Counted from the first letter of the stretch, positions 42,930-52,626 are shown. The stretch is DNA of 64,000 nt from Bacteroidales bacterium (GCA_030524805.1 JAUNFY010000005.1:1-64000); one strand, 5' to 3'. Notes: generated by a model not told the origin, from the sequence alone. A program made the numbers and translations.

Positions 42930-45470
42930 TTAACCGCAGCGCGAGCTGCCGCAGTTGGTGCAGATGAGGCATCCTTCCTGATATACGAGCGATTCCGCGC
43001 CGCAGTTGGGGCATTTGCCGGAGCCTGCGGTGCCGTTGGGCACATACTTCTTGAGCGCGCGTTCCACCCCGTTTTTCCAGGTATTGATGTTGTCGGAGTC
43101 GAGTTCAAGACCCTGCACGAGTTTTATCACCTGATCGATGGGCATGCCGTAGCGGAGCACTCCGGATATCAGTTTGGCGTAGTTCCAGAATTCCGGTTTG
43201 AACTTCTCGCTCAGGCCCTCGATGGTGGTCTTGTAGCCACGTTTGTTGATAAACTGGAAGTCGTAGCGTTTCACTCCATCGGGCATTATCTCCTTTATGA
43301 TCTTGCCGTGGTTGACGCTCTTGGGGCAGAAGATGCCGTCGTCGTCGTCGGCGAGGCCGGTGAATATCTCGTAGGGTTTGCCGTCGACGAGGCCCACGAA
43401 GGCAATCCATTTCTCCTTGTTGTTCTGGAAGCGCACCACGTCGGCCTCCAGCTCCTTGGGGCGCTTGGTGACATGGTCGGGGGTGTGGATGAGGCTTCCC
43501 TTGGCGGGTTCTTTTTTCTTCACCGCCTCGAGCACGTTGTTGCGTGAGCCGTCGCGATATACGGTGCAACCCTTGCAACCGGCCTTCCATGCCTCCATGT
43601 AGAGCCGGCCCACGAGTTCTTCAGTCACGTCGTTGGGGAGGTTGATGGTGACGGAGATGGAGTGGTCCACCCATTTCTGCACTGAGCCCTGCATCCTCAC
43701 TTTCTCCATCCAGTCGATGTCGTTGGCCGTAGCCTTGTGGTAGGGTGAGCGGGCCACGAGCCGGTCGAGTTCCTCCTGGCTCATGTTTTTGCGCGGTTCG
43801 ATTCCCTGGCTCTTCATCCAGTCGATGAATTTGGGATGATATACGATGTATTCCTCGAAAGCGTCGCCCACTTCATCTACGAAGTCGACGGTGACATTCT
43901 CGTCGCCCGGCACTATCTTTCGTTTGCGCTTGTAGACGGGGAGGAACACAGGCTCGATGCCGGAAGTGGTACGGGTCATGAGGCTGGTGGTGCCGGTGGG
44001 GGCAATGGTGAGGCAGGCGATGTTGCGGCGGCCATATTTCACCATCCTCTCGTAGAGATCGGGGTCGGCCTCTTTGAGGCGCATGATGAAGGGATTGTTT
44101 TTCTCCCGCTCGGCGTCGTACACCTCGAATGCGCCGCGCTCCTTGGCTGCATCTACCGATGCCGAATAGTAGGCGAGGGCGAGCTGTTTGTGTACCTCGG
44201 TAGAGAATTCGGTAGCTTCCGGAGTTCCGTAGCGCAGACCGAGAGCTGCCAGCATGTCGCCTTCGGCGGTGGTGCCGCAGCCTGTGCGACGTCCCTGCAG
44301 GGTCTTGTCGCGGATCTTCTCCCAGAGGTGAAGTTCGGTCGATTTCACTTCCTCAGTTTCCGGGTCGGCCTTTATCTTCGCTATGATCGCCTCTATCTTC
44401 TCCATCTCGAGGTCGATGATGTCGTCCATGATGCGCTGTGCCTTGCCTACATGCTTGCGGAAGAGGTCGAAGTCGAAACGCGCTTCAGGGGTGAAGGGGT
44501 TGCTGACGTAGCTGAAGAGGTTGATGGCGGTGAGGCGGCAGCTGTCGTAGGGGCAGAGCGGAATCTCGCCGCAGGGATTGGTGGAGATGGTTTCGAATCC
44601 GAGGTCGGCATAGCAGTCGGGCACGCTCTCGCGGGTGATGGTGTCCCAGAAGAGCACACCGGGCTCGGCGCTTTTCCATGCGTTGTGCACGATTTTTTTC
44701 CAGATGGCCTGTGCGTCGACTTCCTTCTGCACTAAAGGCTCGGCCGACTTCAAGGGAAACTGCTGCATGTAGGGCTGTCCCGACTCGGCGGCGTGCATGA
44801 AGTCGTCGTCGATTCTCACCGATATGTTTGCGCCGGTCACTTTCCCCTGCTCAAGTTTGGCATCGATGAAAGCCTCGGCGTCGGGGTGGCGGCTGCTGAC
44901 AGTGAGCATGAGCGCGCCGCGGCGTCCGTCTTGCGCCACCTCACGGGTGGAATTGCTGTATCGCTCCATGAAGGGCACGAGGCCGGTGGAGGTGATGGCG
45001 GAGTTCTTCACAGGAGTGCCTTTCGGGCGCAGATGGCTCAGGTCGTGACCAACGCCACCGCGGCGCTTCATGAGCTGCACCTGCTCTTCATCTTCGCGGA
45101 TGATGCCGCCGTAGGAATCGGGATGGCCGTCGAGGCCGATCACGAAGCAGTTGGAGAGGGATCCCACCTGAAGGTTGTTGCCGATACCGGCCATAGGGCT
45201 TCCCTGCGGCACAATGTAGCGGAAGTCGCGGACGAGTTCGAACACTTCCTCCTCGCTCATGCCGTTGGGGTAGCGGCTTTCAATGCGCGCTATCTCCGAC
45301 GCTATGCGGTGGTGCATGTCGTCGGGAGTGCGTTCATAAAGGTTGCCGTAGGAGTCTTTGAGAGCATATTTGCTCGTCCAGACACGGGCCGCGAGTTCAT
45401 CGCCCCCGAAATATTCCAGTGCTCCCTGGAATGCTTCTTCGTTGCTATAGGTTTTCTGTTGGTCAGACAT
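42930..45470 (-). CDS. nrdJ: Adenosylcobalamin-dependent ribonucleotide reductase (class II)
   Basis: It reduces ribonucleotides to deoxyribonucleotides using coenzyme B12, independent of oxygen. Of its 846 residues, GSLSNCFVIGLDG, KRRGGVGHDLSHLRP and STNPCGEIPLCPYDSCRLTAINL are reductase active-site blocks, and CLTIAPTGTTSLMTRTTSGIEPVF matches the finger-loop region. The C terminus is a zinc ribbon (GKCPNCGAESLV...CLICTNCGSSRCG) that includes the redox-active cysteines. The ATG at 45470 (MSDQQKTYSNEE) is preferred over a poorly conserved extension to 45512. It lies 42 bp downstream of mutL. No cobalamin riboswitch fits in that gap. Confidence 0.95.
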   Translation of the reverse strand: MSDQQKTYSNEEAFQGALEYFGGDELAARVWTSKYALKDSYGNLYERTPDDMHHRIASEIARIESRYPNGMSEEEVFELVRDFRYIVPQGSPMAGIGNNLQVGSLSNCFVIGLDGHPDSYGGIIREDEEQVQLMKRRGGVGHDLSHLRPKGTPVKNSAITSTGLVPFMERYSNSTREVAQDGRRGALMLTVSSRHPDAEAFIDAKLEQGKVTGANISVRIDDDFMHAAESGQPYMQQFPLKSAEPLVQKEVDAQAIWKKIVHNAWKSAEPGVLFWDTITRESVPDCYADLGFETISTNPCGEIPLCPYDSCRLTAINLFSYVSNPFTPEARFDFDLFRKHVGKAQRIMDDIIDLEMEKIEAIIAKIKADPETEEVKSTELHLWEKIRDKTLQGRRTGCGTTAEGDMLAALGLRYGTPEATEFSTEVHKQLALAYYSASVDAAKERGAFEVYDAEREKNNPFIMRLKEADPDLYERMVKYGRRNIACLTIAPTGTTSLMTRTTSGIEPVFLPVYKRKRKIVPGDENVTVDFVDEVGDAFEEYIVYHPKFIDWMKSQGIEPRKNMSQEELDRLVARSPYHKATANDIDWMEKVRMQGSVQKWVDHSISVTINLPNDVTEELVGRLYMEAWKAGCKGCTVYRDGSRNNVLEAVKKKEPAKGSLIHTPDHVTKRPKELEADVVRFQNNKEKWIAFVGLVDGKPYEIFTGLADDDDGIFCPKSVNHGKIIKEIMPDGVKRYDFQFINKRGYKTTIEGLSEKFKPEFWNYAKLISGVLRYGMPIDQVIKLVQGLELDSDNINTWKNGVERALKKYVPNGTAGSGKCPNCGAESLVYQEGCLICTNCGSSRCG

Positions 45471-45512
45471 TGGATATGTTGTTTTTTTAAGTGTCGGAAA
45501 TAGTCGGGGCAT

Positions 45513-47408
45513 TCATCCGAGAAGGCTTTTGAGCCGGTCTTCATCGATGATGGTGAATATCTGTTTGCCCGAGGGAGTGAGGGAAGGGTCGGGGAGAGCG
45601 AGGAGTTTGCCGGTGATGTTTTCCATCTCGGTGTCGGAGAGTTTCCGGCCGCGCGTGATGGCCGCGCTGCGGGCCATGACGAGGGCCATGCTCTGCAGAA
45701 TGTCGCCCATAGGATTGGAGTCGACCCCATAGTCGGCCGATTCCTCCTTCACCGACTCCAGGATGCGGAGCACTACTTCGCGGGCATCGCCGCGGCTTAT
45801 CATCGATGGCACAGCCGCGATGCTCCAGCGGTCGCCTTCCTCATATTCGAGAGAAAACCCTATCGATGACAACTCGGAGCCTATTCGGGCGAGGGCGTTC
45901 TGCTGGTCCATGTCGAGTTCGATGGTCTCGGGAAAGAGCACCCGCTGGCTCGTCACCTCCATTCGTTTCACGTCGCGCAGGAATTCCTCGTAGAGTATCT
46001 TGAGGTGGGCGCGGTGCTGGTCGATTATCATCACCCCGGAGCGGGTGGTGGTGACGATATATTTTTCGGCAAACTGGAAACAGTCTTTTGCGCGGGGCGT
46101 GTCGTTCTCCACCGGCAGCACGGGCTCCTCCGGCTGCTGTTGCGCCATGTCGTCCTGACGGTTCATGAACCGGGCATAGAGCGTGTCCCAGTTTTTTACT
46201 GAGTTGCGTCCCTGATAGCCACCCCCCGAAGAGTATTGCCTTGTCTCGCTCTGAAAAGATGAAGCAACAGGGCGGGAGGCCAGATGCGGCTGGGATGACG
46301 CGCCGTAGTCGATGGCGAAGGGGTTGTAGTCGTCGGGCACCTTGATGTCGGGCGATTCAGGCATTCCCTCGCCGGCCGGCTGCACCGGCACAAGTTCGGT
46401 GTCGAAGTCGATTTGGGGAGCGGCGGCGAACTTGCCGAGGGCAGCCTTCACGCTTGCGCCGAGAATGCTCAGTATCTCTTTCTCGCGCTCCAGGTTCACC
46501 TCGTTTTTACTGGGATGGATGTTGATGTCGATTTCAGCCGGGTTCACCTCAAGCTTTATGAAATAGCATGGTTGGGTGTCGGGTGCTATCATGTTGTCGT
46601 AGCAGCCGGTGATGACCTTGTGCATCTTCAGGTGGTTGATGTGGCGTCCGTTGGCAATGAGATGCCACAGCGCGTTGCGCCGTCGCGCGAATTCGGGCCT
46701 CGAGATGTAGCCTTTGATCTTGACGATGTCGGTGTCGACGTCGACCGGAATCAGCTGCATGTTGAGGTTGTTTTTCCAGATGTCGTTGATGCGCTGCAGC
46801 ATTGTGCCTGGGCGCAGCTCGATGGCTCTTGAGCCCGTGTCGATGCTGATGCGCAGATGGTCGTTGACGAGCGCCATGCGTTCGAATTCACGCATGATGT
46901 GGCCGAGCTCTCCGCTGTCGGATTTCAGGAACTTGCGGCGCACCGGGAGATTGTAGAAGAGGTTGCGGACGCATATCGATGTCCCTTTCTCGCACACGCA
47001 GGGATCCTGCGCCTCCACCTGCGAGCCGTTGATGAGCAGCCGCGTGCCCATAGGGGCGTCGGCAGTGCGGGTGCGCAGCTCAAGTTGCGAGATGGCGCAT
47101 ATCGAGGGGAGGGCTTCGCCACGGAAGCCCATGGTGCGAAGTGAATAGAGGTCTTCGGCTTTGCTGATTTTCGATGTGGCGTGACGTTCGAAAGCCATGC
47201 GGGCGTCGGTCTCGCTCATTCCCTTGCCGTTGTCGATCACCTGTATGAGGGTCTTGCCGGCATCTTTCACGAATATTTTGATGTCGGTAGCGCCGGCGTC
47301 GGCAGAATTCTCCACCAGTTCCTTGATGACCGAGGCCGGGCGAAGGATCACCTCGCCGGCAGCTATCTGGTTTGCCACTGAGTCGGGCAGCAGTCTGATC
47401 ACGTCCAT
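45513..47408 (-). CDS. mutL: DNA mismatch repair protein MutL
   Basis: A 631-residue GHKL ATPase that links MutS mismatch recognition to strand removal. N-terminal motifs: IAAGEVILRPASVIKELVENSADAGATDI, IDNGKGMSETDARMAFERHATSKI and TMGFRGEALPSICAI. The linker is long (residues about 335-430). The C-terminal dimerisation domain has IIDQHRAHLKILYEEFL, and I do not see the DQHAxxExxxYE endonuclease motif in its usual form. The ATG at 47408 is 4 bp after the ostA-like stop; the upstream extension to 47489 would overlap that gene and is rejected. Confidence 0.95.
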   Translation of the reverse strand: MDVIRLLPDSVANQIAAGEVILRPASVIKELVENSADAGATDIKIFVKDAGKTLIQVIDNGKGMSETDARMAFERHATSKISKAEDLYSLRTMGFRGEALPSICAISQLELRTRTADAPMGTRLLINGSQVEAQDPCVCEKGTSICVRNLFYNLPVRRKFLKSDSGELGHIMREFERMALVNDHLRISIDTGSRAIELRPGTMLQRINDIWKNNLNMQLIPVDVDTDIVKIKGYISRPEFARRRNALWHLIANGRHINHLKMHKVITGCYDNMIAPDTQPCYFIKLEVNPAEIDINIHPSKNEVNLEREKEILSILGASVKAALGKFAAAPQIDFDTELVPVQPAGEGMPESPDIKVPDDYNPFAIDYGASSQPHLASRPVASSFQSETRQYSSGGGYQGRNSVKNWDTLYARFMNRQDDMAQQQPEEPVLPVENDTPRAKDCFQFAEKYIVTTTRSGVMIIDQHRAHLKILYEEFLRDVKRMEVTSQRVLFPETIELDMDQQNALARIGSELSSIGFSLEYEEGDRWSIAAVPSMISRGDAREVVLRILESVKEESADYGVDSNPMGDILQSMALVMARSAAITRGRKLSDTEMENITGKLLALPDPSLTPSGKQIFTIIDEDRLKSLLG

Positions 47409-47412
47409 AGCG

Positions 47413-49662
47413 TCAATCCTCCTTGAAGTAAAATTCGAGTTGTTCGGAAATCTCACCGAGTTCATCGTCCCAACGCACCTTGCCGTCAACGATGCTGCTC
47501 TTGGGGCGTATTGCTTCGAGCCAAATGAAGTTGGGCAGATATTTCTGTGCTTTCTTCACGAGGAAGAGGGGAGTGGTGTTGCCTGTCACCTCCGGCCACA
47601 TCTTGATGCGTTCGATCTTGCGGTCTTTCATGTCGACGGTGAGATGGCTGCTTTCGGCGTCGACCAGTTTATTGTAGGATGAATCGTTCTCCATCGGCAG
47701 CATTATCACCTGCACGTTGCCCTCGACATAGAGGCGTTTCAGATAGTCGTCTTCAAACCATGCTTCCATAGTCTTTCCTGAAAGCTGATTGTAGTATTCC
47801 TCCTCCACGTGCTCCACCATGAGTCCGGTCTGGGGAAGGAGGGCATGGTCTACTGTGGAGTCGTTGAAGTGCAGTATTATTTCCTTGCCGGTGATCTGGC
47901 GCTCGCCGCTCCATACGGCAGGTTTGCGCTTCAGATACATCAGCGAGTCGTTTTCGTGAAACTCGAGTGTGTCGGCCACCCCCTGCACGTCGCTGTTGAA
48001 GAAGCGTCCGCGCGGATAAGCCATAGCCACATGATAGTCTCTTATGCTCTTGATCAGTTTTTCGGGTTGCATCGGGGCCTCGGGAGCCGTCGCGATGTCT
48101 GCCGCCTGATTGAGCGCGATGGAGTCGGCCGCAGTCCGGATGTCTGCGACGGAATCGACAGGGATGGAGTCAACGGCTATGGATTTAATGGCGACGGAAT
48201 CTATGGCTATGGAATCGATCGGTATCTGGTCGATGGCGATTGAATCGGCAGGGATAGAGTCGGCGGCGGCGATGGCGGAGCCGGCTGGGGTGTCAACGGA
48301 AGCGGGTAGAGTGGTAGCGGGCATGTCGGCCACGGGAGCGGCGGCCGGAAGAGCGGCAGGCGCGGTGTCAGGCAGCGGTTGCGCGTCAAACCACCGGAGC
48401 ATTATGCCGAGCATCTCCTCCTGCGAGATAGGTGCGAGCATTTCCGGGTCGGCCGGCCATTCCAGATATTCGAAATCGGCTATGTAGGCCTCACGGAGTT
48501 TTTCCCGTTCTATCTCGGCCTGAGTGGTCCATACGGTGTCCTGCCGCATGAAGGTGTAGATGGTGTCGGCACGCAGGAAGAGAGTGTCGGGACGAGAATA
48601 TTCCTTCAGCAGCGGGTAGCCCGTTGCGAACGCCTCCTTGGTGGAGTCGTTGTACATGCCGAAACTGCTGATGAGTATCATCTTGTTGGCGGTGTCGGTG
48701 AGCACTGTCGGGCTGCTAAGCTTGGTGATGTCACGGTATTGGTAGGCGCGGCTGATGCGCGTGGCGTTGTCGTAGACGATCGAGTCGCCCTCGAGGAAGG
48801 TGGCGCGGCCGAGCGAATCCTTGTGGATTATGGTGGAGCGGCTGTCCATCTGCAGATTGTTGAGCTGTGTGTCATACCAGCCGCGCGCGGTGTAGATGGT
48901 GTCGTTGGGGCCGTAGATGTCGGTAGGGCTGTCGATCTGTGCCAGATGGGTGGCAGTGTTGTAGTAGAGGGTGTCGCTGAGAAGGGTGAAGTTGTCTTTG
49001 TGGTTTATCAGTTCCACATCGTAGAAAAACTCAGCATCCTTGGTCTTGCTGTTGTATTGGCCATAGAGCGAGGTGAGGGTGTTTACTTCATCTTTCAGAG
49101 TGCCACCGCATCCATAGTAGCCTATCTCCATGTCTACGTCGTAGTCGAGCGTGTCGGTCAGCAATTCTCCGCTTGGGTCCTTGAGCCGCACGGTGGGCTC
49201 GCTCGGTCCGTTGGTGAGTTTGGCGAGCCGTTCATTGCCGTTGTAGAAGAGCTGGTCGGCGAAGACGAAGAGGGTGTCGCCCTGCTCCATCCTCACGTGT
49301 CCGAAGGCGTCGAGCGAGTTGATGCCGGGGTAGTAGTAGGCGGAGTCGCAGAACATCCACATGGAGCCCTGACGGAACTTGACGTCGCCGCTCACAATCT
49401 GGCGCTCCACGGTGTCGTTCCATTGCTGGGCCTTGTAAAGCACCTTGGCGTTTTCGAGAAACACCTTGTCTTGCTGGTATCTGTTCTGGGCAGGGATCAC
49501 CGGCCTGACCGGTTTTGTAGGTCGGGGGCGGGTGTAGGTCTCCTCCTTCTGCTTTGCTTTCCGGTTGTCGGCCTGACGGGCATAAGCCACGGCTATGTCG
49601 CCGGCAAATGCCAGCAACACAAGCGCGATCACCCCGAAGAATGCTCTTTGATACCTTGACAT
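47413..49662 (-). CDS. OstA-like protein (LPS transport-related organic-solvent-tolerance domain)
   Basis: A 749-residue protein with N-terminal signal anchor (FFGVIALVLLAFAGDIAVAY). Residues about 60-400 consist of repeated beta-helical OstA/LptA-like units: VKFRQGSMWMFCDSAYYYPG, LYYNTATHLAQIDSPTDIYG, DSRSTIIHKDSLGRATFLEGDS. Residues about 460-540 form a low-complexity linker with short units of the (I/V)(P/A)(I/V)DSIAIDS type. A further OstA-like part follows (KEIILHFNDSTVDHALLPQ). In Bacteroidetes such proteins take the place of a canonical LptA, so it probably carries LPS across the periplasm. It lies in a SurA-lipoprotein/SurA/OstA/MutL gene string with 4-7 bp gaps. Confidence 0.82.
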   Translation of the reverse strand: MSRYQRAFFGVIALVLLAFAGDIAVAYARQADNRKAKQKEETYTRPRPTKPVRPVIPAQNRYQQDKVFLENAKVLYKAQQWNDTVERQIVSGDVKFRQGSMWMFCDSAYYYPGINSLDAFGHVRMEQGDTLFVFADQLFYNGNERLAKLTNGPSEPTVRLKDPSGELLTDTLDYDVDMEIGYYGCGGTLKDEVNTLTSLYGQYNSKTKDAEFFYDVELINHKDNFTLLSDTLYYNTATHLAQIDSPTDIYGPNDTIYTARGWYDTQLNNLQMDSRSTIIHKDSLGRATFLEGDSIVYDNATRISRAYQYRDITKLSSPTVLTDTANKMILISSFGMYNDSTKEAFATGYPLLKEYSRPDTLFLRADTIYTFMRQDTVWTTQAEIEREKLREAYIADFEYLEWPADPEMLAPISQEEMLGIMLRWFDAQPLPDTAPAALPAAAPVADMPATTLPASVDTPAGSAIAAADSIPADSIAIDQIPIDSIAIDSVAIKSIAVDSIPVDSVADIRTAADSIALNQAADIATAPEAPMQPEKLIKSIRDYHVAMAYPRGRFFNSDVQGVADTLEFHENDSLMYLKRKPAVWSGERQITGKEIILHFNDSTVDHALLPQTGLMVEHVEEEYYNQLSGKTMEAWFEDDYLKRLYVEGNVQVIMLPMENDSSYNKLVDAESSHLTVDMKDRKIERIKMWPEVTGNTTPLFLVKKAQKYLPNFIWLEAIRPKSSIVDGKVRWDDELGEISEQLEFYFKED

Positions 49663-49669
49663 GATGATG

Positions 49670-51079
49670 TTACTGTTCGTTGGCTTTCTCCTTTTCCCAG
49701 CCGTCGTAGCGGAATTCGCAGTTGCTCCAGCCGTCGGAGATATGCACGTAGGTGTCTTTAATCTTCTTTTCCACCCAGTCTTTTATGATGCGCTGCTTCT
49801 CGCTGTTCTCATACATGCGTTTGAGCATGTTGTAGTCTTCGCTGAGGTTGGCCGAATGGCCGGGAATCCTGGCGTGAAGCCTCACCATTACCGCCACTTC
49901 CTGGTTGCGCTTCGGGTCGGTCATCACGAAAGGTTCGCTGAGCTCGCCCTCTTTCATTCCCTCTATGCGTTTTGCAATCTCCGGGGGAAGGTCCTGCATC
50001 TCGAAGCGTATCGTGCCGAAGCGTTCGCTTTCCTGATTGCTGTTGATCATCAGTCCTTTGTTGTTGCGCGAATCTTTGTCCTGGCTCACGTAGCGCACGG
50101 TCTCGTCGAAAGAATATTTACCGGCCACTATCTCCTTGCGGATCGAGTCGAGACGCATCGTGGCGTCGCGGAGGTCTTTATCGCTGACGTGGGGCTGGAG
50201 AAGGATGTGGCGCACGTTGACCTGGTCGCCGCGGCGTTCGATAAACTGGATGATGTGGTAGCCGTATTCGGTCTCGACGATGCGGCTCACTTTCTTCGGG
50301 TCGTTGAGGTTCCACGCCACGTTGGCGAATTCCGGCACGAAGTCGGAACGGTTGGCGAAGCCGAGCTCACCGCCCTTACCGCTGCTGCCTTTGTCTTCGC
50401 TATGGAGGATTGCGAGGGTGGAGAAGGGTGTCTCTCCCTTGTTGACGCGGTCGGTGAAGTCGCGCAGACGCGCCTTGATGTCTTCAATCTCCTGCTTGGG
50501 AATCACCGGGTTGAGCTGCGCTATCTGCACCTCGACCTGCATCGGCACGTAGGGGATGCTGTCGGCCGAAAGGCGTGCGAAATATTTCTTTACGTCGTTG
50601 GGAGTAGCCTTCACATTTTTGGTGAGGTTTGACTGCACCTGCTCCATGATGTAGTTGGTGCGCATTTTCTCCATGGCTTCGTCGCGCAGGGCATTCCACG
50701 ACTTGCGGAAATATTCCTCCACTTTCTCGCGGCTTCCGAGGTTGGCCACGAAGAAGTTCATCTGCCGGTCCACTCCAGAGGAGAGCTGGCCGACGGGAGC
50801 CTCGATGGTGTCGATCTTCGCCTGGTGCAGGTAGAGTTTCTCGACGGCAATCTGCTCCGGAATCACGCAGTAGGGGTCGCCGCCGAGGCTGATGCCCTGG
50901 CTGCGCATCTGAGCGTACTGGTCTTCGACTTCCGACTTGTAGATGGCGTTGTCGCCTACGATCCATACCACTTCATCGATGACGTTTCTCTTCGGGCTTT
51001 CGGCCTTCTGCGAGGTGGCAGGCAGGCTTGCCGCGCAGAGAGCCAGCAATGCCGTTGCTATTATAGTCTGGTGTTTCAT
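49670..51079 (-). CDS. surA: Periplasmic peptidyl-prolyl isomerase / chaperone SurA
   Basis: A 469-residue foldase for outer-membrane proteins. A signal peptide (to about residue 24) is followed by the SurA N domain (RNVIDEVVWIVGDNAIYKSEVEDQY; KLYLHQAKIDTIE). Two parvulin-type domains follow: PMQVEVQIAQLNPVIP...GGELGFANRSDFVPEF at about 175-275 and VNVRHILLQPHVSDKDL...RFGTIRFEMQDLPPEIA at about 285-390. The order N domain, two PPIase domains and C helix is typical. It overlaps the upstream lipoprotein gene by ATGA and lies 7 bp before the ostA-like gene, which suggests a shared outer-membrane biogenesis operon. Confidence 0.9.
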   Translation of the reverse strand: MKHQTIIATALLALCAASLPATSQKAESPKRNVIDEVVWIVGDNAIYKSEVEDQYAQMRSQGISLGGDPYCVIPEQIAVEKLYLHQAKIDTIEAPVGQLSSGVDRQMNFFVANLGSREKVEEYFRKSWNALRDEAMEKMRTNYIMEQVQSNLTKNVKATPNDVKKYFARLSADSIPYVPMQVEVQIAQLNPVIPKQEIEDIKARLRDFTDRVNKGETPFSTLAILHSEDKGSSGKGGELGFANRSDFVPEFANVAWNLNDPKKVSRIVETEYGYHIIQFIERRGDQVNVRHILLQPHVSDKDLRDATMRLDSIRKEIVAGKYSFDETVRYVSQDKDSRNNKGLMINSNQESERFGTIRFEMQDLPPEIAKRIEGMKEGELSEPFVMTDPKRNQEVAVMVRLHARIPGHSANLSEDYNMLKRMYENSEKQRIIKDWVEKKIKDTYVHISDGWSNCEFRYDGWEKEKANEQ

Positions 51080-51939
51080 CTTGTATTGTTGCCTATAGTT
51101 AAAATATTTTTTTCAATCGCCGTCTGCCGCAAGGCTTTGATCAGACCTTTCTCGTAGTCGGCGAGATGATTGCTTTTGATTCTGTCTTCAATGATGGGAG
51201 CGGCATAATCTTCCGGCATCACGCCACCGGAGTGGCAGAAATCCGAGAGGTGCATTATGTATACCGTCCCGTTATGCTCCGTCTCGAAATTCACGGTCGA
51301 GGCCACGAAGCGGTCGGCGTCGCCGAAGCGGTAGGGAATCTCGCTCGTGATGGCATCGAAATCCACCCAACGGTCGGCGAAATACCGGAAACTTACGGTC
51401 TCTTTCCGTCCGATGTTTTCCAACTCGTCGCATGCCGCCTGGCTTCCGTCGGTCATCCAGCGCCTTATGTTGTCGAGGTGTCTCGACGATGCCGGCACCT
51501 TGATGAAGAGCCCTTTCACGATGGGGCGCTCCAGCCGGAGGCTTTCGCGGTGGCTCCGGTAGTAGGCTTTCACGCCTGCCTCGTCGATGGGCTGCACCCC
51601 GGCCGACCGCATTTTCCTGCGGTAGGAATCAGCGATGAGGCTCCGGCGGTAGCTCTCGGTGAGCCGTTCGATGCGGTCCATGTCGTCAATCTGGCCGGCC
51701 GCCAGGTCTTCGATGATGAATCCGTCGATCCACTCGTCGACAATGCTTGCCGTGAGGCGGGCGCTGTCGGCTGATGAAATGCCCGGGGGGAGCAGCCGGC
51801 ATACGTCGGAGAGGTGCAGCACCGTGTCGCGATATTGCGCCAGGATGTCGCTCTCCTCCGAGGCGGAGGCAGCTTTGTTGCCTCTGCCACAGCCGCATGC
51901 GAGCATGCCGACCGATATGATTATCCCGAGTTTGTTCAT
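51076..51939 (-). CDS. SurA-like lipoprotein lacking a recognisable PPIase domain
   Basis: A 287-residue lipoprotein with lipobox GMLACGCGRG. A SurA N-domain-like helical region follows (ARLTASIVDEWIDGFIIEDL; LTESYRRSLIADSYRRKM), then VKAYYRSHRESLRLERPIVKGLFIKVP, which matches the start of a parvulin domain. The rest is divergent: the GxLGxF block is not seen, though PEDYAAPIIEDRI recalls a SurA C helix. I infer a chaperone that has lost isomerase activity. The ATG at 51939 follows its promoter by only 7 nt. It is translationally coupled to surA. Confidence 0.75.
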   Translation of the reverse strand: MNKLGIIISVGMLACGCGRGNKAASASEESDILAQYRDTVLHLSDVCRLLPPGISSADSARLTASIVDEWIDGFIIEDLAAGQIDDMDRIERLTESYRRSLIADSYRRKMRSAGVQPIDEAGVKAYYRSHRESLRLERPIVKGLFIKVPASSRHLDNIRRWMTDGSQAACDELENIGRKETVSFRYFADRWVDFDAITSEIPYRFGDADRFVASTVNFETEHNGTVYIMHLSDFCHSGGVMPEDYAAPIIEDRIKSNHLADYEKGLIKALRQTAIEKNILTIGNNTR

Positions 51940-51946
51940 CAAACAA

Positions 51947-51978
51947 CAAAATTACAAAAAAAAATCGTGCCGTGCAAA
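51947..51978 (-). promoter_or_regulatory. Promoter of the SurA-like/surA/ostA-like/mutL operon
   Basis: On the minus strand TTTG (51975-51978), 20 bp, TAATTTTG (51947-51954). Only 7 nt separate the box from the ATG at 51939, so the leader is nearly absent. Confidence 0.75.
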
Positions 51979-51997
51979 AAAATTGCCCGGACCTCTT

Positions 51998-52021
51998 TTC
52001 AGCGACCCCTTCAGCGACCCC
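51998..52021. repeat. 12 bp tandem repeat TTCAGCGACCCC, two copies
   Basis: Identical head-to-tail units at 51998-52009 and 52010-52021, between the surA-operon promoter and the ferritin terminator. Confidence 0.85.
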
Positions 52022-52038
52022 TTTTTAGGATAAGTGAA

Positions 52039-52065
52039 AACCCCCGGTCGGTGCGACCGAGGGTT
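52039..52065 (-). terminator. Terminator of the ferritin gene
   Basis: An 11 bp stem (52039-52049 with 52055-52065, one mismatch) followed on the minus strand by GTTTTC, 33 bp after the stop at 52099. Confidence 0.75.
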
Positions 52066-52098
52066 GAAGTATGTGATGTCGGATGATGTCTTTGATCA

Positions 52099-52617
52099 CT
52101 ATTTTGAAGCGAGGGGAGCCGGAACGTTGTAGACGCGTGTGGCGAGTTCCTGGTCAAGCATGTAGAGGCCCATGCCGTTGTCGCCTACGAGTTTGAGGCG
52201 GTCGATGATGCCTTTAGCTGTCTCCTCTTCCTCCACTTGCTCCGAGATGAACCAGTCGAGTTTGCCTTTGGTGGCATAGTCAGTTTCCTCGTCGGCCAGT
52301 TTGTAGAGCGCGTTGATGAGGGCTGTCACTTTCTCCTCGTGTTCGAGAGTGGCCACGAAAGCCGCGAGGGGTGAATCCCAGGCTGCGGGCACTTCTGCGA
52401 TGGGGGCGAGCACAACGCGGCCGCCGCGCGAGTTGAGATAGTTCATGAAGATCTCGGCATGAGCCTGCTCTTCCTTGAACTGCACCTTATACCAGTTGGC
52501 TATTCCGGCATAGCCTTCGCTCTCGAAGTGCATTCCCATTGCCAGATAGAGATAGGCCGACCAAAGTTCGGCATTGATCTGCGCGTTTATAGCGTCTTGA
52601 AGTTTTGTGCTTATCAT
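52099..52617 (-). CDS. ftnA: Ferritin (FtnA type)
   Basis: A 172-residue iron-storage protein that forms a 24-mer cage. The four-helix bundle carries the diiron ligands: INAELWSAYLYLAMGMHFE (first Glu), NWYKVQFKEEQAHAEIFMNYL (ExxH), VATLEHEEKVTALIN, and WFISEQVEEEETAKGII (EQxEEE). There is no heme-binding Met characteristic of bacterioferritin at the expected place. The ATG at 52617 (MISTKLQDAINAQ) is chosen over 52638. An inverted repeat, GGGTTTC/GAAACCC (52627-52647), lies 9 bp upstream and may affect expression. Confidence 0.95.
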   Translation of the reverse strand: MISTKLQDAINAQINAELWSAYLYLAMGMHFESEGYAGIANWYKVQFKEEQAHAEIFMNYLNSRGGRVVLAPIAEVPAAWDSPLAAFVATLEHEEKVTALINALYKLADEETDYATKGKLDWFISEQVEEEETAKGIIDRLKLVGDNGMGLYMLDQELATRVYNVPAPLASK

Positions 52618-52626
52618 TTCATCAGA

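Noticed and set aside
45471..45512. Cobalamin riboswitch before nrdJ
   Set aside because: Only 42 bp separate nrdJ from mutL, far too little for the conserved riboswitch core; no B12-box-like sequence was noticed.
48379..49659. 426-codon plus-strand frame opposite the OstA-like gene
   Set aside because: Valine- and glycine-rich shadow; the minus strand encodes repeated OstA-like units with a proper signal anchor.
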